Source: Cyanoderma ruficeps (Eukaryota > Chordata > Aves > Passeriformes > Timaliidae). Taken from it: DNA of 64,000 nucleotides. This document shows, one piece after another, positions 61,001-64,000 of the stretch. Under the pieces are notes generated by a model. The model was given only the letters and a program-made list of their open reading frames with translations. It was not told the origin of the DNA and did no database searches. The stretch spans positions 97,597-161,596 of the forward strand of contig VZDJ01000043.1 of assembly GCA_008694505.1 (NCBI GenBank), given 5' to 3'. Position 1 is the first letter of the stretch. Each line of letters opens with the position of its first letter. The position numbers and the translations under genes are program-made.

Positions 61001-64000
61001 CACAACTGTGTCAGGTACATTGACTGAAGCATTGTGCAACAGAAAAAATGAAACTCAAATTTAAGCACTGACAGTATAAACAGAATCTCTGCCCCACAGA
61101 ACAGAGTGATCTTACATGCTAAAGCCTTCAGATTAGAAGAATAAAAAAAATATATTTTAAAATGCATAAAAACAGGGAGAGAGGATAAAAATCATGAACA
61201 ACTTATCCTCTCTGTTCAAAAGGTAACAGTATTTAGGGGTTGTTGTACCCACAGAAATTACCTGTGAAGTCCTGTAAAGAAGTTATAGCATTAATGTTCA
61301 TTCATTATTACTTTTCCACATGAAAGAGAAAAGCCAAAAATCAGCATTCCTGACTATATAAAAATGTATGAAATTCCTCTCTGGAAAGAGTCTTATGCCT
61401 CTCATATTAACACAGTTGCATGAAGAGTGCTTCACTGACTAAACCACTCATGTCAACAGAATTTAGGATTCAGTCCCAAAGTGAATGGATTAACATGTTA
61501 CCTCTGGGTAGCGATTTCCACTAATTGCACTGCCCTGATGCTTTTCAGTACTCCCCCACCTGTTATGAAGGTAGGACCAAACTTTGTCAGGACTCTCTGA
61601 AGTTCAGCTGATGTAAGAATTTGAGGGAGAAACAATCTGGTTCTGCAGAGACAGAAAATGCCTCACTTGATGCTCATTATAGAGATACTCATTGCTCTGA
61701 AACCAGAAGCCCTCAAAGTCTCCACACAGAGAATCCTATCTTTGGCCCAGTGTTTTGGCCCAGAGTCTCCAGGAAGCTGATTGTCTTCTCCAATGGTCAA
61801 AAAAAAAAATTCCTCCAAAAAAGTGATGAAAACAGGAAGAAGCAGAAAGGGACACAGCAGATAAGGCTGGGTAATTTTAAGCTTGGAGTGAATTATGCAA
61901 TTTGGATTTCAATCCAGTTGTCTGAGTCCCCAGTCCTTGTGAGTGTTGGCTTCTTGCTCACAGCTGAGTGAAGGTTTCATTTACTTTCCTAGGTGTGATA
62001 GTGTTTTGAAGGTTCTGTGGACTGGATAAGAACATTGTGAAGGGAGTGAAAAGAAGCAGTCTGTCTTTGGTTCTGAATTTGTATTTAACTCCAAGTAATT
62101 GCTTAGTCCCTTTGTATTTTCTTCTCTCCCTGTTAGAAGAGCTGCAGCATGATGGATGGTGCTGTGTAGCAGGAGGTGCCATGGATTTCACAGCACCAGC
62201 CTGTGAAAGCTGCATTTTGAGTGCCATCAACTTTTTTTCTATGTGATTAAAAAAAATTTTTCTTGACTGTGAGCTGAATAACCCATAGAGTTCAGCTGTT
62301 CTGAAACTATTTTACAGTTAATATTGAAAAAAAGTAAAGGTAGAACAGGCCAAAGGACGGCTCACGCAAGCTGCAGCCACTGAGGAATGTCTGTGGTGCT
62401 TACAGATTCTTGGGACTGACTCATTTGAAAATCCATGACTTGTTAGCTTATAACTTTGTCCAGTGCTGGGGTTTGTGGCTGGCTGTGCTAGACTCCCCCC
62501 AGCCATTTCCCAGTCAAGAGCTGGTCAAAAAACAAGACATCTTCAAGGAAGTGGCCATCAGGTTTATTTCACAATATCTTCATTTCAGTAGAAATACAAA
62601 TATTTGATTTTAACTCTGTCTCCTTCTTGTGGTTCTTGTTCACCTACATCCATTTTTTAGCCTGCTCTTAAGAACAAAATACTCCCATAACTCTCCTCCC
62701 ACCTAATCTTGTTGCAGGTTCTTGCTATAGTCACCAGGCATAACCAGTTTATTTTCTAGAGGGAAAAGACATAAATTAATTCAATAAATTCCCTATATTC
62801 TGTGTCTCAGGGTATGAGCTAAACAGCATTTTCACCTATTCTGGAGATCCCAGTTGAAAGGAATATTATTTATTCAGATACCAACCAGCAAAGATGTCTC
62901 CACAAAACTCTCTGAGAGTTGAAGTGGTACCCAAAGGGGGAAATCTCTGCAGATTGTTTTTTTAGTCTTTGCCTATCAGGCTCATGGGTCTTCATTCCAA
63001 TAGTTCCCTTGTGCAAAACCTGGTTTAAAGAATAGACTGACCCTTGGAGGCAATTTATAAACAACAAAACGGCAAAAAAAAGTATTTTTTGTAATAATTT
63101 TTACTGGAAGAAAAATATCAAACTAAATCCCTGCTTCCTCTTAAGAAGAGAGAGAAATAAAATTTATTTTGAAACAAAAAAAAATTAGTATACATTGGCA
63201 CAATTTTCTTCCAGAAAAAATTGTTCTTCCTCACTACCAGTTGTCCCTTGCTCAATCCAGTGGACTATGGCTTCTGTTCAGTTTTCTCTGAGTAGTTGTG
63301 AAATTTTCTGATAACCAATTTTATGGAATGGGATTGAGTATTGATAATTTGCTAAAATATTTTTTAATTAAAAAATAATTTAAAAAAGACAAACAACTGA
63401 GCATTAATCTCAGCCTGAGGCAGAGTTGACTGTTAAAGGAAAGAAGAGCTAACCCATGGCTGAATTGAGGAGAATGGAGATGAAGATAATGGCAGCTTCA
63501 GACAAGTCCATCTCAAACAAATTATTAAAATTTCCAAGTTCATTTCTTTTTCCTGCTGCTCACTGCTGCACATTTCATATTTCACAGACCTTGCCTTTCT
63601 GATGCCCATGCTCAAACATTGCAGAGGTCACAGGAATGTGACCCAGGCAGGAGAAAACCCACATTTGCCTGGAACACCTGCTGATGGTGAAACTCAGGAC
63701 TTTACAGCAATTTGATCATAAAAGGCATCTTGTGATGGACTGAAGATTTTGCAGAGTACATAAGATGCTGTTAAGGTTTCCAGAATTGAAATCACAGGCT
63801 TGTTTTCAGAAATGCCTGTCCCTCACCTCTTCTTTCCACTGTCTTTCCTCTGCTATTGCTAGAGCACCCAAATTTTTAAAGGGATTTACCTTGCAAGGGT
63901 AAAGATTTTTGGGAGTTTTTTTGTGTGGTTTTGTTTTGATTTGGTTTTGGGATTTTTGTTTCTTTTTTAAAATCTTTCCTTGGCATTATGGGACAGATCT
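58011..64000. other. Unique noncoding DNA to the window end
   Basis: About 6 kb without a recognised gene or transposon. An A/C-rich patch lies at 60369-60412 and a T/G-rich patch at about 63905-63970. Open frames are short, often overlap on both strands, and show no known domain. Confidence 0.5.

Noticed and set aside
1..64000. tRNA, rRNA, CRISPR, operon, integron or phage features
   Set aside because: Nothing in the window fits these. The repeat content is that of a bird nuclear genome.

Overview
This window looks like nuclear DNA from a bird, most likely a songbird. The evidence is six CR1 LINE fragments, several ending in the CR1-type tail of ATTCTGTG-like octamers, and endogenous retrovirus LTRs. 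The base composition is AT-rich with few CpGs, A/C-rich simple repeats are common, and typical draft-assembly gaps (runs of N) are present. I see no bacterial-style gene order, no complete protein-coding gene, no rRNA or tRNA gene and no CRISPR array. Most open frames are short and read through repeats, simple sequence or gaps. The sequence reads as intergenic or intronic DNA.

Layout. 1-12386 is mostly unique noncoding DNA with three short CR1 pieces (about 541-603, 5001-5122, 10274-10380) and a gap at 10704-10863. 12387-13078 is a well-defined solo LTR: 8-bp inverted ends TGTCCTGG/CCAGGACA, a perfect 5-bp target duplication GGCAT on both sides and an AATAAA signal, as expected for an ERVL-class element. 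13084-20984 is unique DNA with A-rich tracts. About 20985-22308 is the largest repeat, a 5'-truncated CR1 on the + strand. It carries most of the reverse transcriptase region, including a readable FADD motif, but is broken by frameshifts. About 40 bp downstream lies a second, ERV1-like LTR (22349-22710) with a TATA box and AATAAA. 22711-49397 is mostly unique DNA with two gaps, a perfect 40-bp palindrome (27025-27064), an AT-rich island (38110-38470) and two old CR1 pieces (43607-43680, 48398-48482). 49398-50374 is a third LTR-retroelement-like insertion of less certain structure. The rest to 64000 is unique noncoding DNA with simple repeats and one small gap.

Genes. The best coding candidate is a possible last exon on the + strand at 32746-33095: a splice acceptor, a 71-codon open frame to a stop, then AATAAA followed by a GT-rich stretch. 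I do not recognise its protein. A weaker exon-like structure lies at 29699-29854, and three more splice-flanked short frames are listed as findings only. None has upstream exons that I can link to it with confidence, so no gene model is proposed.

Nothing I can read amounts to a demonstrated new biological system. The items most worth checking are the candidate terminal exon, the perfect palindrome, the uncertain retroelement at 49398-50374 and paired short repeats that resemble regulatory sites.
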